The notes under the pieces: model-generated | What the model was told of the DNA's origin: nothing | The model's input: only the letters and a program-made list of their open reading frames with translations | Databases searched by the model: none | Shown here: positions 47,954-57,082 of the stretch, piece by piece | Position numbering within the stretch: position 1 is the first letter of the stretch | Layout of the letters: each line of letters begins with the position of its first letter | Assembly: GCA_038093975.1 (NCBI GenBank) | Contig: JBBPTG010000013.1 | Coordinates: forward strand, 186,001-250,000 | DNA from: Chalciporus piperatus | Lineage: Eukaryota; Basidiomycota; Agaricomycetes; Boletales; Boletaceae | Length of the DNA: 64,000 bases | Direction: 5' to 3' | Translations under genes and position numbers: made by a program

Positions 47954-47964
47954 TGGATTAGACT
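47954..47964 (+). promoter_or_regulatory. Self-priming primer binding site of gypsy element 2
   Basis: TGGATTAGACT lies two bases after the LTR end and is the exact reverse complement of 47841-47851 (AGTCTAATCCA), the predicted 5' end of the transcript. This is the arrangement used by Tf1/sushi-type elements, which prime minus-strand DNA with the 5' end of their own RNA instead of a tRNA. Confidence 0.75.
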
Positions 47965-48659
47965 TGAAAACACCGCCTGGACTCTAGGGCTAAAGAGTTG
48001 GTCAAGAAGACCGTTTGTGTACGTGACACACAGGAGACCGCAACTCCGTCCACTGCTGCATATACGGCCGTCCGCCGTCATAAATTGGATAAAGTTGCTG
48101 TTCCCCATAGTGCACTAGGGGCTTTTTGATCGTTCGAGACGTCTTGGGGCCCGCTCACGCGCCAACCCTCTGACTGTAGACACGATCCGGGTTCGCGTGA
48201 TCACCCGTTGACGTCACGCATTCGCCATCTGGCTATTCTATTCTTTTGGGCCAGCCTTTAGTGCCCCGTTTCTGTTATCCTCCGCACTATAGTATTTGTT
48301 CGAAGACCGGATTGGGATCGTGCCCAATTGCGAAGGACGACAAGGGAAAAGCGGGACGCCGCCCCCTTGGCTGAGTCATACGTAGCAACGTAAGCCGGCA
48401 GCACCGCCGAGGTACAAAATAGAAAAAACAATAAAAAATAGTATCCTGTATTACAATAGTGTTTGCTACTGCTCGAAGATAGAAGTTCGAGAGTAGTATA
48501 TGTGCAAAATCCAAACAGATCTTGGGAAAATTCCTCAGAAGGTCTGCAAAGATTCCGATAAGCGTCGCAGGTATTACCTCCGCTCGAAAAAATATTTTCT
48601 TCGTCCTCGTGTCTGTCATCCCCAGAGAACCTTTGGAAGATAGGTTTCAGTAAGGATAC

Positions 48660-49655
48660 ATGTCAGCAGAGTTCTTAGATCAAGAACCACAAGCTCAAGG
48701 TTACAGATCCCCCCCACGTCACTTCTCTTCCTCATCAGAAAGTTCACATCCCTCGACTCCCCGTCCCGAAACTCCGATGGCAGACCCCGTTGATCCCATC
48801 GCTGCTCTCACCGCCGCTCTGAAGGCGCTCATATCAGACAATTCGGAATCTGTGTCCAAAAAGGTTGCCGACCCTGGGAAATGGGATGGTGACCGCACCA
48901 AGTTCCGTTTGTGGTGGGCACAGGTTAACGCCTGGCAGTCCGTCCACACGTGGAAAAACAACAAGGTTCGATGCCTTGCCGTACTCTCACGGTTAGAAGG
49001 AAAAGCGGCTGGTTTCGCCCAGATGACAATAGAAAAATGGTCTCGATATGAACTATTACCACCGCCTCCAGTAGAAGGAGAAGCAGAGGAACCGGTTCGA
49101 GAACCCTTGGGACTACTAGCATGGCCCACGTGGACAATATTTTCACATCTCCTCAAATCACATTTCCAGATTGACGTCCTCGCTCATGAGAGTCTCCGGA
49201 AATTAGAAGCATTGAAGCAGGCTGGGAAACCTGTGGACATCTTCCTCCAGGAGTTTGAATTGTTGAAGGCGGAATCGGAGATAGAAGATGCTCATGCCAA
49301 AGAGCTTCTGAAAAAGGCAATAGATTACAAAATCTATTATCAGGCGCAAATCAACACCAATGTTGATGAGCAAAATCTGACCAACACGATTGACACCTAC
49401 CGAAAGTTGGGTCGAACTTTCGAACGTATCGTCGTTGAACGCGGTGCTCCAGTTCGTCAGGCACCCGCGACTGCGCCAAGGCCTTCATCATCATATCCGT
49501 ATCTCCCACCTCGTTATCCAATTGCATCACGCCCGCTCCCACGTCCCCCCGTTCCGTATGCGGCCCCCCGTTTCACTCCCACAGGCACACAGCCTGGTCG
49601 TGGAGCCCCGATGGATCTGTCGGCACTGAAACGACTCAACTCAACTAAGAGCTAA
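48660..49655 (+). CDS. Gypsy element 2 gag, truncated
   Basis: After a leader of about 700 bp the ATG at 48660 opens a gag frame: DPIAALTAALKALISDNSES, then DPGKWDGDRTKFRLWWAQVN, LRKLEALKQAGKPVDIFLQE and a Pro-rich linker ending GTQPGRGAPMDLSAL. This is the Ty3/gypsy capsid (retrotrans_gag) pattern. The same GTQPGRGAPMD linker occurs in the chromovirus gag just before its zinc knuckle. Here the frame runs into the chromovirus LTR at 49627, which supplies the last nine residues and stop. Zinc knuckle, protease and pol are missing, so the copy is dead. Confidence 0.85.
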   Translation: MSAEFLDQEPQAQGYRSPPRHFSSSSESSHPSTPRPETPMADPVDPIAALTAALKALISDNSESVSKKVADPGKWDGDRTKFRLWWAQVNAWQSVHTWKNNKVRCLAVLSRLEGKAAGFAQMTIEKWSRYELLPPPPVEGEAEEPVREPLGLLAWPTWTIFSHLLKSHFQIDVLAHESLRKLEALKQAGKPVDIFLQEFELLKAESEIEDAHAKELLKKAIDYKIYYQAQINTNVDEQNLTNTIDTYRKLGRTFERIVVERGAPVRQAPATAPRPSSSYPYLPPRYPIASRPLPRPPVPYAAPRFTPTGTQPGRGAPMDLSALKRLNSTKS

Positions 49656-50102
49656 GACTCACACTAGACAATAGCGAGCCGATGAACTTGGCTGAGGTTC
49701 GATGAGGAAACTCCAGGAGAACAAGACTGGGGAGCCCAGTGCTTGTCGACCCGGGTTTATATACTATTGTCAATGTTTGTACATGTTGTGACTAAACCTT
49801 ATCGTAGGTGACTGGGTATGACTCATACTGACTACCAGCCAATGGCGTAACTAGCTCTACTGCGGAATGAGTAAGCGTGAGTCATATGATGAGTAATGCT
49901 GACTGATGCTGACGAGTGAACGGTGAGTCATCAGTTAGTAAGCGAAGGTCTAGACCTAGCTTATGTAAGTAAGTCACGTGATGCGATAAGATAAGATAAC
50001 AAAAGAGAAAGTGAAACGACTAAGTCCAAGAAACGAAGAGAAACCTAGTAAGCGTAATGGAATGTAGGGATGATTAGGATAAGGAATGGAGCGTTCGTAA
50101 CA
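49627..50102 (-). repeat. 3' LTR of the chromovirus
   Basis: 476 bp, ending TGAAACGAC... on the left and ...CGTAACA on the right of the plus strand, so TG...CA bounded. It holds the TATA motif and the AGAACAAGACT word (49718-49728), as in the other LTR. Confidence 0.9.
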
Positions 50103-50136
50103 CTACCCCCTCTCTATGGATCGTATTCCTAGACGA

Positions 50137-50703
50137 TCAGACTTCGATGAGTGGACCTTGATTCATCCACGGTACTCCATCTGCTGGCAGAGCTACGGCA
50201 ACCTGAAGGTTGTTGTTTGTCCAGGTTACTGGTGGTTCGAATGGGTTACCATCGTTTTCATCGACAGGAATAGGGTGGGGAGCACCTACGAGTGCTGGGT
50301 CGAGAATAGGAGGTTGAGCGAGATCAGGCCAGTTTGTGGGCCATTCCTGCTGATCAGGATTCTCCTGTTGTACCTCTATCACGTTGTCCCACTTGCTCAA
50401 ATCCGGGTGCCATACGACGAGTTTCATCCACCTTGTCGTCCAATCCCAGTTAATCTCAATAGACGTTGATCGCCTTGTGACGATCATATGAGCGAACATG
50501 AGGTATTGAATGGCGATAGTGACGACAGCGATAGCGATGAAAGTGAGGAGGGAGGGAATGAGCATGCGGAGGATCCAGCCGTTGCAGATGACGAAGAGTA
50601 TAAAGAGGAGGAAGAGGACAAAGTTGCCTCGATCCCTAGTGAAGTTTCGAATGAAAATGTCGCGGAGGACACTTTCCCAAGCGTAGACGTCGTTGAGATC
50701 CAT
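50137..50703 (-). CDS. Chromovirus post-pol ORF, membrane protein in env position
   Basis: The ATG at 50703 opens 188 residues directly after pol. Two strongly hydrophobic stretches lie at about residues 28-45 (FVLFLLFILFVICNGWIL) and 48-72 (LIPSLLTFIAIAVVTIAIQY). A Trp/Pro-rich soluble part follows (STSIEINWDWTTRW, PILDPALVGAPHPIPVDEND). There is no N-terminal cleavable signal and no furin-type site that I can see. The position between pol and the polypurine tract is that of env in errantiviruses and retroviruses. It resembles no env I know; the parallel with the other membrane ORF of the element suggests a related accessory role. Function unknown. Confidence 0.65.
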   Translation of the reverse strand: MDLNDVYAWESVLRDIFIRNFTRDRGNFVLFLLFILFVICNGWILRMLIPSLLTFIAIAVVTIAIQYLMFAHMIVTRRSTSIEINWDWTTRWMKLVVWHPDLSKWDNVIEVQQENPDQQEWPTNWPDLAQPPILDPALVGAPHPIPVDENDGNPFEPPVTWTNNNLQVAVALPADGVPWMNQGPLIEV

Positions 50704-50767
50704 TGGTGATGATGGTGGTTTGTGGAAGAGAAACCGTGAGAATGAAGACCGTCAATCATCAGTCTTC

Positions 50768-53700
50768 TTATACCTTTTCGGTATCCGGCACGGTATTCAA
50801 CCAATTGATTTGTCCATCATCCACCTGACTCGTTAGGTTGTCATACGGCTGGAACAGTGACTCGAATAGACTCCGTGACATGCGAAGGAATCGTGGTGCG
50901 GATGGATGTATCTTGTTGAATTCCCTTATTGCATCCTGTGCATTCTTGAGATTCGATCTCGGTTCCCATGTCCGATCAGATTCCGCATAGCCTTTCCAGT
51001 GCACGAGGTATTTCAGGGTTTTTCCCTGTAAGCGAGAATCAACGATGTAATCCACCTCATATTCATCATCTCTGTCTTCTGTCACAATCACAGGCCCAGG
51101 CTTGTCAACGGTTTGCTTCCGTAACCTGTCCTTATATGGTTTGACACGTGAAACATTAACGACGGGGTGAATTTTCATGGTACGCGGAAGCTTCAAACGT
51201 AGTGCGTTCCGTCCAATCAGGGTTGTGATTTCGTAAGGGCCCAACCATCGTGGGGAAAGTTTCTTAGATCTCTGCGCCAGGCGGAGATTAGTTGTAGACA
51301 ACCAGACTTTCTGACCAATTTCGTAAGATGGTGATTCAGAACGGTGTTTGTCGGCTTGCGTCTTCATACGCTTCTGAGCTTCTATTATGTTATCTTTGGT
51401 TTCTTTCAACGTGTTGGCGAGTGTGTCAACAAAGTCCGTAGCAGCTGGTGCTTTAGACGTGTAATTCTCTATTCCCATTCTTGGAGAATATGTGTGCGTG
51501 ACGTTGAAAGGTGCCTTAGATGTAGAAGCTTGCTTCTTCGAGTTATATGAGAATTGCGCAATTGGCAACCAATCAGTCCATTCTTCTTGCTTTTCTGACG
51601 TAAATAGGCGGAGATACTGTTGTAGATCTCGATTCATACGTTCAGTTTGTCCATCAGTCTGTGGATGAAAGGCGGTGGAGAGTTTGGGCGTAATGCCAAG
51701 ACGTTTGCATATGTCTTTCATCACTTGAGATGCGAATTGCGGACCTCGGTCCGATATGATGGTTTTAGGAAGTCCATGATGTTTCCATACATGGGTTAGG
51801 TAAAGACGAGCAGTGTCGAGAGCGGTGACTGTCTTGTTGCAGGGAATGAATTCGACTTCTTTGGAGAATCTGTCGACTACGACAAGAATAGAATCGAATC
51901 CATTCGAGAGTGGCAGATCGGTAGTGAAATCTGCAGAGATATGTTCCCAGGGAAGATCCGGAACTTCAAGGGGACGGAGCTTTCCAGAAGGAGCATAGTT
52001 TATCCCTTTGAAACGTGCACATCTGTCACAGCGTGAGACATAGTCTTTTACGAGCGTAGCCATTCCTGGCCATGTGTAACTGCGCTGTAGCAGTTCAATT
52101 GTCTTTTCATATCCGGGATGTCCAGCAACGGGCGTGTCGTGATGAAGTCGAATAATCTCCATGCGGAGATCTTCTTCTTCAGGAACGTATAATCTTCCTT
52201 TCTTGTCAATCAGAATCCCATCAGACTCTTCACAAATGCCGTGTTCTTTACAGAGTTTCATGACTTCTGTTTCACGTATTTTGAAGGTTGCTTTTCTGAT
52301 TTTGTTCTTGATCAGATCGGAATCGGTTGAAAGTTGAACAGTTGACGTAGCAGCTATTCTGTCCGGAGGTATTACAAGGACAGCTTTGTTATCTGCTTCG
52401 ATACCGATTGCGTGATCTTCTCTTCTTGATAAGGCATCGGCTTTTCCCATTTGGGAACCTGCCTTGTGTAACCATTTGAAATTGAATCGGCTAAGATATT
52501 GAGACCAGCGTGCTTGGCGTCGATTTAGATCTTGCCGAGTCATGAAGAACTGAAGATTCGCGTGATCGTTCCAGATCTCAAACTCGTGCTTAGAACCTTC
52601 CAGATAATGTCTCCATTGTTCTAGACTTCTGATAACGCTTAGCATCTCTTTATCCGCAATGGGATAGTTGCGTTCTTCCGGTGACATGGAGTGGGAAGAG
52701 AATGCGACGGGATGCCATTTGTCTCCTTGTTCTATAGATAGAACAGCACCCGTGGCGTAATTAGATGCATCCGATTCTAGACGGAAGCGTTTGTCATTGT
52801 CTGGGAAAGCGAGTATGGGAGCGATAATGAACTTCTGTTTCAATGTGTTGAAGGCGTTCTTCTGCGCATCCTCCCATGCGAATTTCACATCCTTCTTGGT
52901 AAGGTCATTCAAGGGTCTAGCCACTTGAGCGTAGTCTTGAATGAAACGGCGATAGAAGTTTGCTAACCCAAGGAAGCTTCTGACACCTCTGACATTTGTC
53001 GGAGTTGGCCATTCGGTGATTGCCTTGACCTTATCGTCGTCCATTCTGATTCCCTCGGGAGTAATTGTCATTCCCAAGAATTCTACTTCTTTGGTATGGA
53101 AGACACATTTCTCTGGTTTGACGAAAAGGTCATTCTCTTCTAGGCGACGAAGAACTTCTCTGACTATTTTGGCATGGACAGCAGGGTCGTCGGATTTGGT
53201 AAAGATCATGATGTCATCAATGTAGACAACAACGGCGTCTTCCATATCCGAGAAGATGTCGTTCATCATGGTTTGGAATGTTGCAGGAGAATTGCATAAT
53301 CCGAAGTACATGACCAAGGGTTCGAAGGCGCCACGGAAGCACACGAATGCGGCTTTAGATTCATCGCCTTCTTTGATGCGGATGTTGTTGTATCCCCAGC
53401 GCAAGTCCATTTTGGTAAACAGTTTTGCGCCTTTCAGTTTATCAACCAATTGGGAAATGAGGGGTAGCGGATAATTGTTTTTCACCGTGTGTTCATTCAG
53501 ATAACGGTAATCTTGAACCATGCGTTTCTTGCCATCTTTCTTAGGAACGAAGAACACGGGAGAAGTCTGCTCAGATTTGGAAGGACGAATGTACCCTTTC
53601 TTGAGCTGATCATCAATGAATGCGCTGACTTCTTCTTGTTCCGTGACAGAGAGTGGGATAAGACGACCCTTTTTCGGCTTGTAGGTGTCTTTCAAGTCAA

Positions 53701-54502
53701 TTGCATGATCCCACGGCTTACGGGTTGGCATGCGTTCAGATTCCTTTTTCTTGAACAGGTGAATATACTTGTGATATTCTTTTGGAACAAGTTCTTCCGG
53801 AGTCTTTTCCGTTTTCGGTTCAGGTGCATCCTTCTTTGCGGCATTGATGTGACGAAGGGAATTTCGTTCTTCATCATCAAGTTGACGTGCGAACGGTGGT
53901 TTATCTCGTAAAACGGAACAAGACCAAGGACAACGTGTCATGTGGACCGTTCCTTTGTTCCAATCTATTTCCGGATTGTGTTGCTTCAGCCATGCGTATC
54001 CTAATATCACCTGATTCTTTCCGAGATCAGTGACTTCTGCAATGGCCTTCTCACGATGTCCGTTGAAATGGATAATGATTTCCGCACAGTGTGTTATCTG
54101 TCCAGCGGAGTTATGTGTTCCGTCCACGTTGTACACCGTAAGTGGATGTCTGAGTTGCACGAGGGGTAATTTGATTTTATCAGCCCATCTCCGATCAACG
54201 AAGATAGTGTTAGCTCCTGAGTCAAGAAGTGCTTCTGCTCGTGTGAAAGCAGAAGGGAGGCGTTGGGAAGCGATGGAAGTAGATAGCTTCAATTCTCGAT
54301 CCGTCGTGCGAATGAAACGTGGTCCTGGGTTTTCGGAAAGATATCGGATTATGGAAACGGAATTAAGCACCTGACTAGAGTCCAGGCCAAGCTCATGATC
54401 AACATGAGACCCCGTTTGACTGTGTGAATAGTTTACAGATTTTCCTAACGAGTTAGTTGCGGTCCGTTTGCCCAGATCATTCAGGCCGCTTTGCCTTTTC
54501 CC
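50768..54502 (-). CDS. Chromovirus pol (protease, RT, RNase H, integrase, chromodomain)
   Basis: The frame is open from the gag-pol slippery site to the stop at 50768. Order: protease active site LLDSGANTIFVD; RT with FTKMDLRWGYNNIRI and catalytic VVVYIDDIMIF; RNase H with ESDASNYATGAVLS; integrase with the HHCC finger (LHHDTPVAGHPGYEKT and CDRCARFKG) and the DDE core (SADFTTDLPL, ISDRGPQFAS, TDGQTERMN); C-terminal chromodomain (EYEVDYIVDSRL, YLVHWKGY, TWEPRSNL). The last places it in the chromovirus clade, whose integrase can steer insertion to histone-marked chromatin. There is no ATG near the gag stop in this frame, which overlaps gag in -1, so it should be made as a gag-pol fusion. No stop or frameshift is seen. 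Confidence 0.93.
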   Translation of the reverse strand, partial: GKRQSGLNDLGKRTATNSLGKSVNYSHSQTGSHVDHELGLDSSQVLNSVSIIRYLSENPGPRFIRTTDRELKLSTSIASQRLPSAFTRAEALLDSGANTIFVDRRWADKIKLPLVQLRHPLTVYNVDGTHNSAGQITHCAEIIIHFNGHREKAIAEVTDLGKNQVILGYAWLKQHNPEIDWNKGTVHMTRCPWSCSVLRDKPPFARQLDDEERNSLRHINAAKKDAPEPKTEKTPEELVPKEYHKYIHLFKKKESERMPTRKPWDHAIDLKDTYKPKKGRLIPLSVTEQEEVSAFIDDQLKKGYIRPSKSEQTSPVFFVPKKDGKKRMVQDYRYLNEHTVKNNYPLPLISQLVDKLKGAKLFTKMDLRWGYNNIRIKEGDESKAAFVCFRGAFEPLVMYFGLCNSPATFQTMMNDIFSDMEDAVVVYIDDIMIFTKSDDPAVHAKIVREVLRRLEENDLFVKPEKCVFHTKEVEFLGMTITPEGIRMDDDKVKAITEWPTPTNVRGVRSFLGLANFYRRFIQDYAQVARPLNDLTKKDVKFAWEDAQKNAFNTLKQKFIIAPILAFPDNDKRFRLESDASNYATGAVLSIEQGDKWHPVAFSSHSMSPEERNYPIADKEMLSVIRSLEQWRHYLEGSKHEFEIWNDHANLQFFMTRQDLNRRQARWSQYLSRFNFKWLHKAGSQMGKADALSRREDHAIGIEADNKAVLVIPPDRIAATSTVQLSTDSDLIKNKIRKATFKIRETEVMKLCKEHGICEESDGILIDKKGRLYVPEEEDLRMEIIRLHHDTPVAGHPGYEKTIELLQRSYTWPGMATLVKDYVSRCDRCARFKGINYAPSGKLRPLEVPDLPWEHISADFTTDLPLSNGFDSILVVVDRFSKEVEFIPCNKTVTALDTARLYLTHVWKHHGLPKTIISDRGPQFASQVMKDICKRLGITPKLSTAFHPQTDGQTERMNRDLQQYLRLFTSEKQEEWTDWLPIAQFSYNSKKQASTSKAPFNVTHTYSPRMGIENYTSKAPAATDFVDTLANTLKETKDNIIEAQKRMKTQADKHRSESPSYEIGQKVWLSTTNLRLAQRSKKLSPRWLGPYEITTLIGRNALRLKLPRTMKIHPVVNVSRVKPYKDRLRKQTVDKPGPVIVTEDRDDEYEVDYIVDSRLQGKTLKYLVHWKGYAESDRTWEPRSNLKNAQDAIREFNKIHPSAPRFLRMSRSLFESLFQPYDNLTSQVDDGQINWLNTVPDTEKV

Positions 54503-55680
54503 TTCATTTCGATATCTTTCATATCGTAGAAGTATGCCTTCATTTCGTCGAATGATCGGCCTTCAAGAGCACTAGATTCGGTAGACAGTTCTCTCACCTG
54601 TCTCTTCTGAAGTTTGCAGACACGTTTGTGTTCGCCTCGTGACCAGCCACAGCCCTTGCATTTGGTACTAGGCACCGGACATTGCTGTTTCGGATGTCCC
54701 GGTTTCCCACAGTTCCAACAGTTTCCTTGCTTCTTTTCTTTGGAATTGCTTGTGGCCGCCTTTATGACAGCTGGTGCTTCTTCTTCTTCCACAATTTCTC
54801 CTTCTTCGATTTCGGCAGAACCTATATCCATTGGGGCACCACGACCCGGTTGTGTGCCCGTGTTGGTATATTTATATCGCGGGGTATCACCTGCGGTTCC
54901 TGTCTTGATCATGGAGATAAGCTGTTTTCTTCCTGCAAGGAGGCGTAGTTCTTCGATGTATGCGTCATATTTATCGAACCGTCCCTTATCCATAAAGATC
55001 CGATGTGTGATCTCTGGATCTGCGTTTAGTTCTAGAAGTTCGATGTGTCGCGCGTCACTCCAATCGTCCATGAGGCGATGGGTTTGGAACGTGGTAAGGA
55101 ATTTCTCCATAGACATCTTGCCTTGTTTCAGATTCTTGATCTGGTTGCGGTGATATTCCACCTCGTTACCCGAGTGGAATTGATCGGTGATTCGTTTATG
55201 GAACTCGGCGGAAGTATACGTGGTTCCATTTTCCAAGATGTCGTGTGTCATGGCTCGTGAGAAAGTAGCGGCGTCTCCTCCTGTCATTTGACTAAGGATA
55301 GCTCTGATCGCCGTCATTCCGGTTAACACGGTGTTGTTTTCATCTATCCACGCACGGACTCTTGTCCACCATTCTTCGAACTTCTTTCCTCTGGATCCGT
55401 CATAGTCTCCTGGATCTTTGACGATTTTGGATAGCTTAGGTCCACTAGGTCCGACCGTAGGAGCTGGTATTGCGCCAGGCACTTGAATGGCTTGTACTTG
55501 CGCTTCAAGCTGCAAGATATTATTGTTTAGATTTTGATTTACCCTCTGAGCGTTGGTAAGCTGATCCGTCATGGTTTCTAACGTGAGTCTCAACTGCGTT
55601 CCAAGATCCCGTATGGACGCGTCACGATGTCCGAGAATGCCTGTTAAGGCAGCTGCTAAGTCTGGGGCGAGAACCGACAT
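54481..55680 (-). CDS. Chromovirus gag
   Basis: 399 residues from the ATG at 55680. An N-terminal helical/coiled-coil part (NQNLNNNILQLEAQVQA) is followed by a capsid-type domain with DYDGSRGKKFEEWWTRVRAW and KQGKMSMEKFLTTFQTHR. Then come the linker GTQPGRGAPMDIG, an acidic stretch, and a CCHC zinc knuckle CWNCGKPGHPKQQC with a second Cys cluster (CKGCGWSRGEHKRVC). Capsid and nucleocapsid are probably released by the pol protease. The stop is 12 nt downstream of the slippery heptamer. Confidence 0.92.
   Translation of the reverse strand: MSVLAPDLAAALTGILGHRDASIRDLGTQLRLTLETMTDQLTNAQRVNQNLNNNILQLEAQVQAIQVPGAIPAPTVGPSGPKLSKIVKDPGDYDGSRGKKFEEWWTRVRAWIDENNTVLTGMTAIRAILSQMTGGDAATFSRAMTHDILENGTTYTSAEFHKRITDQFHSGNEVEYHRNQIKNLKQGKMSMEKFLTTFQTHRLMDDWSDARHIELLELNADPEITHRIFMDKGRFDKYDAYIEELRLLAGRKQLISMIKTGTAGDTPRYKYTNTGTQPGRGAPMDIGSAEIEEGEIVEEEEAPAVIKAATSNSKEKKQGNCWNCGKPGHPKQQCPVPSTKCKGCGWSRGEHKRVCKLQKRQVRELSTESSALEGRSFDEMKAYFYDMKDIEMKGKGKAA
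54496..54502 (-). promoter_or_regulatory. Putative -1 ribosomal frameshift site at gag-pol junction
   Basis: On the coding strand the heptamer is G GGA AAA in gag phase, matching the X XXY YYZ rule for -1 slippage, with the gag stop 12 nt after it. Shifting -1 here enters the pol frame, which is then open without a stop through the protease. A downstream stimulatory structure was not evaluated. Confidence 0.65.
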
Positions 55681-55721
55681 TCTTGATGCACTAGAATGGA
55701 AGGGATAAAACTAGATTTATT

Positions 55722-56940
55722 TCAGATCTCCTGAGATCCTTCAAGGGTTTCTCCTGATAACGAAGCAGGGGCGTCTCTCTGATAAGGTGGCGGTGGAATG
55801 CTTCTTCTGATGGAATGAGGCGCGGGATAGTATAGTTGTACTCCTGGTGCGTTTGTCTCTCTTAGTCCTCCTTTGTCTTCACTGTCAGATTCTACTAATC
55901 CTGGTACCGATTCTCTGTCCTCTTCTAACTCTGCTTGTGAAACAACAGGAGAAAGGAGAGGAGTAGGTGGTGCTACTGGACGATTCCTGTGAGATACAAG
56001 GATGTAGGCGAAGTCAAAGGTAACGCGAAGGTCGTCGGAGAGAAGTACGTGGCCGAAGATAAGGTACAAAAGTAGCAGGGAGACCAGTAAGCTGCGCTGC
56101 ACGGATTCTCCTAAGGGGAACAAGAGGCTTAGGGCAGCGAGTGCGGCGAGTAGGACGCGGGGTTGATACCCTCTCCTTAATACGTATACCGGCGTCCTCT
56201 GGGATACCTCTAAGTAGCCTGTCGCTTCGTCGGCGTTGACGTACCCGATCGTCAATGTTCTCTCGAATCGATTTCTCACCTGCCGGGGATATAAGCGTAC
56301 GATAGAGAGCGCGACGGAAACTTTCCGTACGACCAGAGACTCCAATGGGAAATTGGTGTTGAAGAGCAAGAAGATCCTCGTCGACGGCAGTCCAATCGAC
56401 GGGCTCAGCGAGCGGGGTTGGGGCTCTGGGGATGGAGGAGGCACGGTAGTATAATTCTTCAACGCCGAAGGCGTCGGCTAGTATCTGCTGGGGGTTGGGC
56501 GGCAACGGTGCCCGAATAGCCTCAATAGGCGGGAGTGAAGGGTAGCGACGACGGTCGATCTGAAGATCGGCGGGGTTAACAGTTGATACGTGACGTGGGT
56601 AAGGAGGTATTACCGGTTCTTCTAGCCAGTCAACGTAAAGGTCAGAGTAGTCAGGCCTTGGCGCGATGGGCACTGAGTACTCCTCGATGATTCTCCTTCG
56701 TTCTTCCTCGACTAGTGCTTGGGTCTGAGCGACTTCTTCTTGGATACGGGCGTTCTCTCGCTCGAGATCCGCGATGATGTTGGTAAAGGCTGGATATGCC
56801 TCTACAGCGTTTCCGAGCTTCGCGATGACGTTGAGGAAGTCGGGGTTGCTCTCGACAGCGGGGAGATCAAGTATCCCGTTCCACTGGATGGAAGGGACAG
56901 GGGACGCGGCGCGCGAAGATGCGGCGGGGTTGCTCGACAC
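55722..56940 (-). CDS. Chromovirus spliced membrane ORF upstream of gag
   Basis: Two overlapping frames become one protein if a 61-bp GT-AG intron (56219-56279) is removed. Exon 1 is 56280-56940 (ATG at 56940) and exon 2 is 55722-56218: 385 residues, with the splice codon giving ...LISPAG then YLEVSQRTPVYVL. The N-terminal half is soluble and Pro-rich, with a helix AYPAFTNIIADLERENARIQ. Two hydrophobic segments follow (VLLAALAALSLLFP and SLLVSLLLLYLIFGHVLL). The C-terminal tail is acidic with a PPPPY motif. The second frame has no ATG of its own, which supports splicing. Alone it matches no family I know. It lies between 5' LTR and gag in the sense orientation. Confidence 0.68.
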
Positions 56941-57069
56941 TTATTCAAAAATAAAGTCAGCGATGACAAGGCGCGAACAAGCAGCGCGGTACCCACTAGT
57001 GATCAACGATGAAGTGGCGTACAAGACACGTGTGGTAGCGACGAGACGCTAAGACAAAAAGAAAATATT

Positions 57070-57080
57070 AGTCTTGTTCT
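57070..57080 (-). promoter_or_regulatory. Self-priming primer binding site of the chromovirus
   Basis: On the coding strand AGAACAAGACT lies two bases after the 5' LTR end. It is the exact complement of AGTCTTGTTCT inside the LTR (57174-57184), about 35 nt downstream of the TATATAAAC box and so at the expected RNA 5' end. This is the Tf1-type self-priming layout. Confidence 0.78.
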
Positions 57081-57082
57081 AA

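Noticed and set aside
48287..48619. Minus-strand frame in the leader of gypsy element 2
   Set aside because: Antisense to a retroelement leader, with no motif; considered non-coding.
50488..50709. Acidic plus-strand frame opposite the post-pol membrane ORF
   Set aside because: Mirror of hydrophobic codons on the other strand; the minus-strand frame is longer, ATG-initiated and placed logically in the element.
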